Shown: piece after piece, positions 17,684 through 25,175 of the stretch
Position numbering within the stretch: position 1 is the stretch's first letter
Layout: each line of letters begins with the position of its first letter
Origin: Fimbriimonas sp.
GTDB taxonomy: Bacteria; Armatimonadota; Fimbriimonadia; Fimbriimonadales; Fimbriimonadaceae
Length of the DNA stretch: 47,304 nucleotides
Reading direction: 5' to 3'
Assembly: GCA_031292555.1 (NCBI GenBank)
Contig: JARLGV010000118.1
Location: 1-47,304, forward strand
Translations under genes and position numbers: made by a program
Notes under the pieces: generated by a model
What the model saw: the letters and a program-made list of their open reading frames with translations, nothing else
Database searches by the model: none
What the model was told of the DNA's origin: nothing

Positions 17684-18670
17684 TCATCCCGATACCAAGT
17701 GTCGGCCTAACCTCTCGAGTTGAGCCAGACCGTCTTCCCCTAGATGACCTTCTTGGTAGATAAGAGCGTTCAGCGTGACCGCGCCACGAACCGCCCTGCA
17801 GCGATCGACAAACGAGAACAGTTCTTCATCCGAATAACATGCCGGTGCGATCTCCCCTTCTTCGCCGTGGAACCAGCCCTGCATGTCTTTTCCATTGATC
17901 GGAACCATGGCGTGCCACTGGCAATTCGTTCCCGGCACAAAACGACCCTGAGGGAGGATTAAGGGGGAGTTGGGGTCGCGACCCAATCGGATCTTTCCGT
18001 CAATCAACGTCTCGACCTCACCAAAGAGGGCATCCTGCAAGGGAGTAACGGGTTGGTCGAAGCCACAGCAAAAGCAACCGTCGTTGAATGCGACTGCCGC
18101 ATTGGCATTCCCAAGTCGGGAGGCACGAATCCACTCAGGAAAGTCGTAAAGACGGTTGTTGAACGCTTCCCATCCGTAACAACCGTCGTACCACCAGCCG
18201 TCACAGAGATCTCCAAATCGAAGCGAATACTCCGCTATAAACTCCGTGTAGCGACGTTGGAATGCTGCCTGCTCAGTTCCGAGTTCATCGGTCCAGGCAA
18301 AGGCACGTTTGATGACTTCGTCTTGAGCATTCACTTCGCTCGGCAGATAGGCGATGAACCGCTTACCCATAGTCTTGACGCGCTGGGCGATCTCGAGGAC
18401 GAGATCTCGTTTGGAGCATCTGCCGACAGCCCCATATCGGTCGAGAACGGAGTTGGGGCTCGCGTAATATCCCATGTTCTGGCCGATCGTGAAGATCAGC
18501 CAGTCGGCCCGCGAGGATCCGAACTCCGAGATGAAGCAATCTAGGTCGAATGCCTCGACCGCTTTGTCGTTGTCGACTATCCGCTTACCGCGCTGCGGCC
18601 AAGGTCCAGGCGCGAGCCAATGTACCATCACCCCGAAGGAACCTTCGGACATCCAAGATGTACGATCCAT
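17684..18670 (-). CDS. GH29-like (alpha-L-fucosidase-fold) putative glycosidase
   Basis: A 328-residue protein whose barrel landmarks resemble GH29 fucosidases: FGVMVHWL near the N-terminus (family: FGxFxHWG) and DGWWYDGCYGW with D162 at the nucleophile position (family: WFDxW). The usual Trp-Phe-Asp is Trp-Tyr-Asp here, the protein is about 100 residues shorter than typical GH29 enzymes, and the C-terminal beta-sandwich is missing. CFCCGFDQP is an unusual cysteine cluster. No signal peptide is seen, so it is probably cytoplasmic. Its ATG overlaps the stop of the lipoprotein gene (TAATG). It may hydrolyse the imported sugar; the substrate is unknown. Confidence 0.68.
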   Translation of the reverse strand: MDRTSWMSEGSFGVMVHWLAPGPWPQRGKRIVDNDKAVEAFDLDCFISEFGSSRADWLIFTIGQNMGYYASPNSVLDRYGAVGRCSKRDLVLEIAQRVKTMGKRFIAYLPSEVNAQDEVIKRAFAWTDELGTEQAAFQRRYTEFIAEYSLRFGDLCDGWWYDGCYGWEAFNNRLYDFPEWIRASRLGNANAAVAFNDGCFCCGFDQPVTPLQDALFGEVETLIDGKIRLGRDPNSPLILPQGRFVPGTNCQWHAMVPINGKDMQGWFHGEEGEIAPACYSDEELFSFVDRCRAVRGAVTLNALIYQEGHLGEDGLAQLERLGRHLVSG

Positions 18671-18918
18671 TACGGGCCCGGCACCTTAGCCCCAGGAATC
18701 TGCGGAGGCCTGTTTGGTCCTCCAGACATAGCCGCCGCGAGACGCTTTCTTATCGCGGCTTGCTGATCTGCGGGGAGTTTGCTGAATTCGACCGGGCCGT
18801 TCTTTATTGCGTTCATCTCTGCGGCATTGAAGTTACGCGTAGTACCCGTGGAGCACCCGGTCAGCATCGGAGCGGCAACACAGAAGGCCGCAAACAAATA
18901 GGGTATCAAGTTCTTCAT
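18670..18918 (-). CDS. Small lipoprotein
   Basis: An 82-residue protein from ATG 18918. Its signal peptide ends in the lipobox LTGC, so the mature protein would be lipidated on the Cys near residue 22. The rest is a short polar region with FSKLPADQQAAIRKRLAAAM (an amphipathic helix) and a Pro/Gly-rich tail (GGPNRPPQIPGAK). I recognise no family. It lies between the pseudopilin and the GH29-like gene and ends in a TAATG overlap with the latter. Its frame starts 19 nt past a strong hairpin. A role as a small envelope accessory of the sugar system is inferred only from position. Confidence 0.75.
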   Translation of the reverse strand: MKNLIPYLFAAFCVAAPMLTGCSTGTTRNFNAAEMNAIKNGPVEFSKLPADQQAAIRKRLAAAMSGGPNRPPQIPGAKVPGP

Positions 18919-18936
18919 AGGTACTTTAATAATGGG

Positions 18937-18974
18937 GCATGTTGCCCGCGCGCTATTACGAACGGGCAACATGC
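18937..18974 (-). promoter_or_regulatory. Intercistronic hairpin between the pseudopilin and lipoprotein genes
   Basis: GCATGTTGCCCG (18937-18948) and CGGGCAACATGC (18963-18974) form a perfect 12-bp stem with a 14-nt loop. It fills the 65-bp gap after the pseudopilin stop. No U-run follows on the minus strand, so it is more likely an mRNA-stabilising or partial-termination element that raises upstream over downstream expression than a full terminator. Confidence 0.7.
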
Positions 18975-18983
18975 GATCCGCTC

Positions 18984-19898
18984 TCAGCGAGTTGCATCCC
19001 ATTGGTTGCTTTGTGGTTTGTTAACGGGGTCAGGGTTGGTCGATGCGGGATTCATCGACTTGGCGTGTCCGTCGGTAAAGCCGAAACTTGCCTGGTTCAT
19101 GAACACGGCGGTTACCGCACCATTGGGTCCCTTTGCTCCCGCGACGTTCGTGTAGCTGGCTCCCGATTGAACCATCTGAACCATGTCATATGGTGAGTCA
19201 AGCGGCCCGTTCGTCCCGTTCGGAATGATGCCGCCGCCTGATTGCCAGTCATACCAAGCAACGCCAGTGAATTGGGAGTTCACCCCGAAGTCCATCCGGT
19301 TGGGTAGGTAATTGCTGTCGCTCGCGTAAGGAAAGACGGAGTCTTTTTCAGTCAACATGACGGTCGTAGCTGGATTTGTCACGGCTCCGGCATTGACGCC
19401 CGTGCTTCCCAGTTGCCACCAAACGTCTGGACCTGTGATAGGGATGATCCCGTGGACCTGCCAGTGCCAGTCACTCGGGACCGGCTCAATTAAGCCATTG
19501 GCAACAAACGAAGTCTGTGGCCCGAACAACGCTTCGATAGCGTCGCCGGCCATTGTGATATCTCCCGCACTGTAGAAGAGATTTGTGCTCTTCTCATAGG
19601 GAAACACCTTCCTCATCCAGGTTGTTCCTGGCACCCATCCGTACACCTGGTTTACGTTGCTTCCATCGGCATCGTGTCCGGTCACGTACATATCGTCGTA
19701 GTCGCCGTTATACATGATCACGGCAAGGGCTTCCTGCTTGATTCCCGATAGCGCGCTGGTCTTTTTGGCGGCCAACTTCGCTTGGGCAAATACTGGGAAG
19801 AGGATTGCTGCGAGGATCGCGATAATCGCGATAACGACCAGCAGTTCGATGAGTGTGAACGCCTGTAGTTTTCGGTTATTGGAGTGAATGAATGGCAT
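18984..19898 (-). CDS. Type II/IV pseudopilin-like protein (DUF1559-type, H-X9-DG tail)
   Basis: About 304 residues from ATG 19898, which has AAGGAGA 8 nt upstream. A short leader is followed by FTLIELLVVIAIIAILAAIL, the prepilin methylation and transmembrane segment with Glu at +5, and FPVFAQAKLAAKKTSALSGI. The body is Trp-, Gly- and Asn-rich and ends with GFTDGHAKSMNPA, the DG-containing C-terminal signature of DUF1559-like pseudopilins abundant in Armatimonadota and Planctomycetota. It would be processed by a prepilin peptidase and displayed on the envelope. It lies directly behind the LacI gene in a sugar-uptake operon, which suggests substrate binding at the surface rather than motility; that is an inference. 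Confidence 0.9.
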   Translation of the reverse strand: MPFIHSNNRKLQAFTLIELLVVIAIIAILAAILFPVFAQAKLAAKKTSALSGIKQEALAVIMYNGDYDDMYVTGHDADGSNVNQVYGWVPGTTWMRKVFPYEKSTNLFYSAGDITMAGDAIEALFGPQTSFVANGLIEPVPSDWHWQVHGIIPITGPDVWWQLGSTGVNAGAVTNPATTVMLTEKDSVFPYASDSNYLPNRMDFGVNSQFTGVAWYDWQSGGGIIPNGTNGPLDSPYDMVQMVQSGASYTNVAGAKGPNGAVTAVFMNQASFGFTDGHAKSMNPASTNPDPVNKPQSNQWDATR

Positions 19899-19949
19899 CA
19901 AGATTATCTCCTTCGATTTCTTGGCCTCAATTGAGGCGGTGACGAGTGG

Positions 19950-20975
19950 TCAACATTGAACTGGTCCGGTCGACTGCCGGAGCATGAGTTGGGGCTCGAT
20001 CGTCAAGGAACGAGTCTCTGTTTCCTCTCCCGACATGGCCAATTTGAGTAGATTGGCTGCCTCGACCGCAGCCTCACGCAGGGGTAGAGCGATGCCGCTC
20101 AAGGATGGATCCGCGTAGGCGCCGATCCAACTCGTATCACAACTCACGATTGAAACATGTTCGGGGACACTGAAACCCGCATTCCTGATTCCACGAAAAG
20201 CCGCCAGGCCGTGAATATCGTTGAGGCATACGAAGGCCGTTGGCGCCTCACCTGATTTCATCATCGCCTCGACCCTTTGGGGGACTTCCTCATGGTCGGA
20301 TTCGAGCGTTACAAGCGAATGTACGCCACGGGAGCGAAGGGCGTCGATGGTCGCCTCACGCCGAGAGTCATTTCGAGCAAACATCCGATCAACGAAGCAA
20401 AACCGCCTATGCCCCATGTCAATCAATTTCTCGACCGCATAGCGCGTGCCCGAATACAGGTCGATGCAGATCGAGTAACTGTTCGGCAATCCGCCGAGTT
20501 CACGCATTGCGCTGTCGATCCCGAAGTAGACCGTCGGAGTACCTTGGAGCAGGGGCTGGAACTTCGGCAGGTCAGAGGCATGCTCCAGGTGAACGACCAT
20601 TCCGTCCACCTGCCACTCGATCAGTTCCTGTAATGCAAGTGCGGAAGCGTCTCTGCCCTTTTCGAAGTCGACAACCTGGAATACCAAGCGCAGACCCTGA
20701 TCTTGGATCAACTCGTTCAGGGTCGCCGTAAGTGATGAGAAGAACGGTTCCCGTATGCTTGGGATGATCAGGCCGACCAATCCGCTTCGCCGACGCGCCA
20801 TATGTTGGGCGATCCGGTTGACTCGGTAGCCTAACTCCTCAGCCGCCTTGAGGACCCTTTGCCGAGTCACTTCCGGGATGGACTCGTCGGCGCCATTGAG
20901 GACGTAGGACGCGGTCGACCGGGCAACTCCGGCGGCTTCCGCAACATCAATCATTCTTGCTCTCTGGATTTTCAT
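19950..20975 (-). CDS. LacI-family transcriptional repressor, regulon A
   Basis: A 341-residue protein. The N-terminal helix-turn-helix IDVAEAAGVARSTASYVLNG (about residues 9-28) and hinge RVNRIAQHMARRRSG are followed by a periplasmic-binding-like sensor domain (GLVGLIIPSIREPFFSSL to the C-terminus). The Ala in STASYVLNG replaces the more usual V or I of the recognition helix, in line with an unusual operator. ATG 20975 lies 12 bp from the A-type palindrome at 20988, so it probably represses itself and the operon behind it. The same palindrome precedes GH31 (21144) and the 1091-residue gene (8143), which marks them as its regulon. The effector sugar is unknown. Confidence 0.95.
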   Translation of the reverse strand: MKIQRARMIDVAEAAGVARSTASYVLNGADESIPEVTRQRVLKAAEELGYRVNRIAQHMARRRSGLVGLIIPSIREPFFSSLTATLNELIQDQGLRLVFQVVDFEKGRDASALALQELIEWQVDGMVVHLEHASDLPKFQPLLQGTPTVYFGIDSAMRELGGLPNSYSICIDLYSGTRYAVEKLIDMGHRRFCFVDRMFARNDSRREATIDALRSRGVHSLVTLESDHEEVPQRVEAMMKSGEAPTAFVCLNDIHGLAAFRGIRNAGFSVPEHVSIVSCDTSWIGAYADPSLSGIALPLREAAVEAANLLKLAMSGEETETRSLTIEPQLMLRQSTGPVQC

Positions 20976-20987
20976 CTTCTCAGCCGA

Positions 20988-21007
20988 CTACTTACGCGCG
21001 TCAGTAA
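20988..21007. promoter_or_regulatory. Regulon A operator, copy 2 (LacI operon)
   Basis: CTACTTACGC-GCGTCAGTAA matches the perfect palindrome at 8143 in 18 of 20 positions. On the minus strand it lies 4 bp behind a possible promoter, TTGCGT (21035-21040), 17-bp spacer, TACCAT (21012-21017), so a bound repressor would block initiation of its own operon. Confidence 0.85.
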
Positions 21008-21143
21008 ATGCATGGTAGCACTGATTTTGGCTGAACGCAAGGAGTTTTTATCCATTTTTATACAGGATATCGCACCAGCTTACGTTGCCAGGCGACTAAT
21101 TCCGGCGCTTCGTACTACTCCTGACTCAAGATCTTGTATGCTG

Positions 21144-21163
21144 TAGGTGACGCGCGTCAGTAG
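21144..21163. promoter_or_regulatory. Regulon A operator, copy 3 (upstream of GH31)
   Basis: TAGGTGACGC-GCGTCAGTAG keeps the central GTGACGCGCGTCA-like core and matches the 8143 palindrome at 16 of 20 positions. It faces the GH31 gene and lies 137 bp from copy 2, so the repressor might bridge both sites by looping. Confidence 0.82.
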
Positions 21164-21508
21164 AGCGAGGTTTGCGAACGTGATCGGAGTTTTCATGTAC
21201 TTAAGCGGCAAGTCAGCCCAGTTATCGCCTGAGAACAGGGCGGAGACACTAAATCCACCACCATTTGCCCGGTCCATCCAAGCCGGAATAGCAAGGCGCC
21301 TCGTCCGGTGGGAAGACCTACTGCCCAGAGGGGCAACGTCCGCAGTTCCCGCCTACTCGAACCACTCCGCTCTCGCCGAATGCCGCGAGAGATCATGCTT
21401 GTTTGTACGACCGGGCAGGATGCGCCGCGCATCTGGGCAGCATGGAGCGGCCCGGCCACACCGACCCGACTCCATCTGTCTTCGTTAACTCCAAAACCTA
21501 ATAAAGAA
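21164..21508 (+). other. Long leader between operator and GH31 start
   Basis: This 345-bp stretch has no convincing gene. The GH31 frame is open upstream to 21308, but that part encodes Arg-, Pro- and Ala-rich sequence unlike any GH31 N-terminus, whereas family-like sequence starts shortly after ATG 21509. It may be an untranslated leader, a decayed gene or carry an internal promoter. I see no riboswitch signature. Confidence 0.5.
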
Positions 21509-23953
21509 ATGACCACGTCTAGACCAATTACCACCGTCGATGCCTCTGCCATGTTTCAGAGCGGTGAATACCGGCTAAGACTCGAACAGTGCTCGGAGGC
21601 GATCTTTCGCGTCCGCGTCACTCAAAGGGATTTCTTCCTCGAAAACCAAAGCCTGATGATCCTCAATCAGGCGGTTCGCGAACCCACTTGGTGTATCCGC
21701 GAATCTGCGGACACGATCACGCTGAAGGCCAAGCGACTTTCTGTCCAGGTCGATAGGCAGTCTCTTTCCCTGACATGGTTCGACGGGGACGGGCATCCTC
21801 TCGTGCGCGAACCGGATCGGGAGGCAAAACAGTTGGCGCCGATCCTGATTGAACGCTCCCTGTTCGACGATAGAGCGAGTCTGACCGAGGATCGGACCGC
21901 GGATGGCATCAAGGCTAGGGTCGATGTCGTTCACAAGATCGAAGATCGCTGGGCGTACTCGACCAAGACGCAGTTTGTTTTCGCGGAGGGTGAGGCGATC
22001 TACGGCCTAGGTCAACACGAGGAGGGGATACTCAACTATCGAGGCAAGTCCCAGTATCTCTATCAACAGAACATGAAAGTTGCCATGCCGGCGATTGTCT
22101 CAACGCGTGGCTACGGCGTGCTATGGGACACGAGCAGCCTGGCCGCCTTTCATGATGACGAACACGGTTCTTACTTCTGGACCGAGATGGACGACGAACT
22201 GGATTTCTATTTCGTTGCCGGCCCAGAATTCGATGAGATCGTCGCCGGGTTTCGGTACCTAACCGGCAAGCCCACGATGCTGCCGCTTTGGGCTTACGGC
22301 TACGTCCAGTCGAAGGAACGATACAAGACGCAGGACGAACTAGTCGAAATCGTCAAGGAACATCGCAAGCGCCAGATCCCTCTGGACTGCATCGTTCTTG
22401 ACTGGCAGAGTTGGGCCGGTGACGGTTGGGGGCAGAAAACGCTTGATCCCGTGCGATTTCCCGATCCGGATACGCTCACATCCGAGCTTCACGCCTTAGG
22501 GGCGAAGCTAATGGTTTCGGTTTGGCCCACGATGCGAAACGGCTGTCCGGATCAGGTGCAGATGTCCGAACAGGGGTGCCTGTTGGGCGACCGATTTACA
22601 TATGACGCGTTCAATCCAAAAGCGCGATCCCTGTACTGGAAGCAAGCCAATGACGGGCTCTTCAGGCATGGAATCGACGGATGGTGGTGCGACTGTACCG
22701 AACCCTTCGAATCGGATTGGAGCGGGACAGTGAAGCCAGAACCTTGGAAACGCGTGTTTCTCAACTCCGAGGAGACGAAAAAGTACCTGGATCCTGGCAA
22801 GATCACCGCCTATTCTATGTGGCACTCGAAGGGAATCTACGAGGGCCAAAGGGCAACCACCAATGGGAAGCGAGTCATCAACCTCACTCGCTCCGGATAC
22901 ATGGGGCAACAGCGTTATGGGACGATCACTTGGGCGGGCGACACGGCGGCAACGTGGAAAACATTGCGGCGACAAATCCCAGACGGGCTAAATTTCTGCG
23001 TCACAGGCAATCCTCGTTGGACCTTCGATATTGGAGGGTTCTTTACCGATCGGAAGCACCAATGGTTCTGGAAGGGCGACTTTCCCCAGGGTGTTTCCGA
23101 CCTGGGTTACCGCGAGCTATACGTGAGATGGTTTCAAATCGGCGCCTTCATGCCGTTCTTCCGTTCTCACGGTACGGACACTCCGCGAGAGGTATGGCGC
23201 TTTGGCAACCCCGGCGAACCGTTCTTCGACGCCCTGTGTCGGGCGTTGAATTTGCGATATAGGCTCCTGCCATACATCTATTCATCCGCTGCAGCGGAGT
23301 GTCTGGAGGACCGCACACTAGTGCGAATGTTGGCCTTCGACTTCCGTCACGATCCGGACACATTCGACGTTGGGGACCAGTTCCTGTTTGGCAGATCCCT
23401 CATGGTGTGCCCGGTCATGGAGCCGACGCTCTTTGGGCCCGAGTCCTCTCCAATCGTCGATCCACCCCTATACCGGACGGTCTACTTGCCGCTTGGGACT
23501 GACTGGTACGACTTCTGGTCGGGGAAGCGGTGGGCAGGGGGAAAGACTATATGCGTCGAGATTGAACTAGACCGGATCCCGATCTTCGTCCGCGCTGGCG
23601 CCATCGTACCACTCGGACCGGAGAAGCAGTTCACTGGCGAGACATCAGCCAATCCTATCGAACTGTGGATCTACCCTGGTGCAGATTCAGAGTCTCTGTT
23701 CTATGAGGATGATGGTGACGGGTATGGCTATGAGGCTGGGGAGTTCGTCATTCGTCGATTTTCCTGGTGTGACGCTTCTCAGACCTTGATCGCCGAGACA
23801 GAAGGCGTCGAAGCGCCGAAGTTCAATGTGACCCGGAAGTTCCTTGTCCGGTTGAAATCCGCCGAACCGGAATCGGGCGAAGTTCTATCGGCGACTGTCG
23901 AGCTTAGGGCGGAACTTAGGTACGAGACTTTCAGCCTGAAGCACTCCGATTGA
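21509..23953 (+). CDS. GH31 family glycosidase (alpha-xylosidase/alpha-glucosidase type)
   Basis: About 814 residues from ATG 21509. A further 67 in-frame codons upstream look non-coding. An N-terminal galactose-mutarotase-like beta domain (about 10-240) is followed by the catalytic barrel (about 250-580). D395 in GIDGWWCDCTEPFE is the nucleophile and D478 in TWAGDTAATW the acid/base. A proximal and distal beta-sandwich with the DUF5110-like end (SLFYEDDGDGYGYEAGEF) completes it. No signal peptide is visible from this start, which suggests a cytoplasmic enzyme acting on imported oligosaccharides. It is divergent from the LacI operon and carries an A-type operator. Alpha-xylosidase and alpha-glucosidase cannot be told apart by eye. 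Confidence 0.93.
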   Translation: MTTSRPITTVDASAMFQSGEYRLRLEQCSEAIFRVRVTQRDFFLENQSLMILNQAVREPTWCIRESADTITLKAKRLSVQVDRQSLSLTWFDGDGHPLVREPDREAKQLAPILIERSLFDDRASLTEDRTADGIKARVDVVHKIEDRWAYSTKTQFVFAEGEAIYGLGQHEEGILNYRGKSQYLYQQNMKVAMPAIVSTRGYGVLWDTSSLAAFHDDEHGSYFWTEMDDELDFYFVAGPEFDEIVAGFRYLTGKPTMLPLWAYGYVQSKERYKTQDELVEIVKEHRKRQIPLDCIVLDWQSWAGDGWGQKTLDPVRFPDPDTLTSELHALGAKLMVSVWPTMRNGCPDQVQMSEQGCLLGDRFTYDAFNPKARSLYWKQANDGLFRHGIDGWWCDCTEPFESDWSGTVKPEPWKRVFLNSEETKKYLDPGKITAYSMWHSKGIYEGQRATTNGKRVINLTRSGYMGQQRYGTITWAGDTAATWKTLRRQIPDGLNFCVTGNPRWTFDIGGFFTDRKHQWFWKGDFPQGVSDLGYRELYVRWFQIGAFMPFFRSHGTDTPREVWRFGNPGEPFFDALCRALNLRYRLLPYIYSSAAAECLEDRTLVRMLAFDFRHDPDTFDVGDQFLFGRSLMVCPVMEPTLFGPESSPIVDPPLYRTVYLPLGTDWYDFWSGKRWAGGKTICVEIELDRIPIFVRAGAIVPLGPEKQFTGETSANPIELWIYPGADSESLFYEDDGDGYGYEAGEFVIRRFSWCDASQTLIAETEGVEAPKFNVTRKFLVRLKSAEPESGEVLSATVELRAELRYETFSLKHSD

Positions 23954-24100
23954 CAGAATTCCACTTCGCTCCAGACTGTCCACTCCGTTCCACTACCGGA
24001 GCCGGCCTGTGGCGTCTCATACGGCTCGTCTAGTCACTAACGCCTCTATGCGTTCCCGGCACAGGACACAAGTGGGTCCAGAACCGGAAAGCACGCGCTC

Positions 24101-25174
24101 CTAAGCCTCGTCGAAGACGACCGCGACCTTGCCGCATTTTCCGCTGGCCATGAGAGCGTAGGCGTCGGCGACTTGGTCGAGAACGAACCGATGGGTAACC
24201 AGATCGGCGGGGTGGATACCCCATCGGTCGAGCCTTTCGACCAATTCCTCCATCAGCCAGATGCTGGTGACCCACGAGCCGTGGACCTTTTTCTGGTCGT
24301 GTATGATGTCGGGCGAAGGTTGGAACGTGCAGGAACCGCCCTCGCCGACGAACGCGACGTCGCCCCACTTTCGGGCGCCGCGAATCGCAAGTTGGCGTCC
24401 CGCGTCGATCGCGCTGCAGTCGATCGCCTTCTCGCAGCCGGCGCCTCTCGTGGCGGCGCGCACTTCATCGAGCGCGTTTTCTCCCGCCAGAATCGCCTCA
24501 TCGACCACACCAAGACGCTTGGCAAGGTCTAGGCGATCCTGTGAGATATCGGTGCCGATTACTTTATTGGCTCCCAGCGCCTTGGCCAGCATGCCGGTGG
24601 CTAGCCCGACCGGGCCTAGACCGGTCACGAGGACCGCATCATCGCCAGAGACGCCGATCTTTCGAAGCGCCTCATAGACAGTGCCGAAGCCACAGGCAAC
24701 TTGAGCGCCGTCAAGGTAGCTGAGCGAATCGGGTAGGAGTACGAGATCTTTCTCCTCGGCGACCATGAACTCGGCCATGCCTCCGTCCCGCTGCCAGCCA
24801 TAGGCGCGTCGATAGGGGCTGGTACACGAGATCATGTACCCGCGCCGGCAGTCATAGCAGACTCCGCAGCCCGAGATGTGATAAACGACGACGCGGTCGC
24901 CTTCCTTGAACCGGCGTAATCCAGGGCCTACGGCTACGATCTGACCAGACGGCTCATGACCCGCAATCTTTCCCGGCTGATAGCCCTCCGGTCCCTTGCC
25001 TAGGTGCTCACGATAGATGCAGCGGATGTCGCTTCCGCAGATAGTCGACGCCTTAACCTTGACGAGAACCTCGCCGTGGCCGAGTTCGGGAATTGGGAAC
25101 TCAAGGATCTCGGCGGTCGAGTTCCCAGGAAGGATCGCGCCTTTCATCAAGCCGCCTGCAACGTTGCCAACCAT
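24101..25174 (-). CDS. Zinc-dependent alcohol dehydrogenase (medium-chain dehydrogenase family)
   Basis: About 357 residues. ATG 25174 begins 1 nt after the fucosidase stop; ATG 25147 (MKGAILPG) is an equally family-like start. The GroES-like half has the catalytic zinc ligands ICGSD and GHE and the four-cysteine structural zinc lobe in SGCGVCYDCRRGYMISC. The Rossmann half has VTGLGPVGLATGMLAKALGA, then GTDISQDRL, suggesting NAD preference (acidic residue after the second strand). It follows the fucosidase in one transcript under the B-type operator. Oxidation of L-fucose or a derivative would fit, though the substrate is inferred from context only. Confidence 0.9.
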   Translation of the reverse strand: MVGNVAGGLMKGAILPGNSTAEILEFPIPELGHGEVLVKVKASTICGSDIRCIYREHLGKGPEGYQPGKIAGHEPSGQIVAVGPGLRRFKEGDRVVVYHISGCGVCYDCRRGYMISCTSPYRRAYGWQRDGGMAEFMVAEEKDLVLLPDSLSYLDGAQVACGFGTVYEALRKIGVSGDDAVLVTGLGPVGLATGMLAKALGANKVIGTDISQDRLDLAKRLGVVDEAILAGENALDEVRAATRGAGCEKAIDCSAIDAGRQLAIRGARKWGDVAFVGEGGSCTFQPSPDIIHDQKKVHGSWVTSIWLMEELVERLDRWGIHPADLVTHRFVLDQVADAYALMASGKCGKVAVVFDEA

Positions 25175-25175
25175 G

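Noticed and set aside
21308-21508. Extension of GH31 to 21308
   Set aside because: The added 67 codons have non-coding-like composition and no family similarity; a leader is more likely.
24030-24100. Hairpin-like AACGC-GCGTT between GH31 and the dehydrogenase
   Set aside because: The stem is only 5 bp and has no U-tract on either strand; too weak to call a terminator for the convergent genes.
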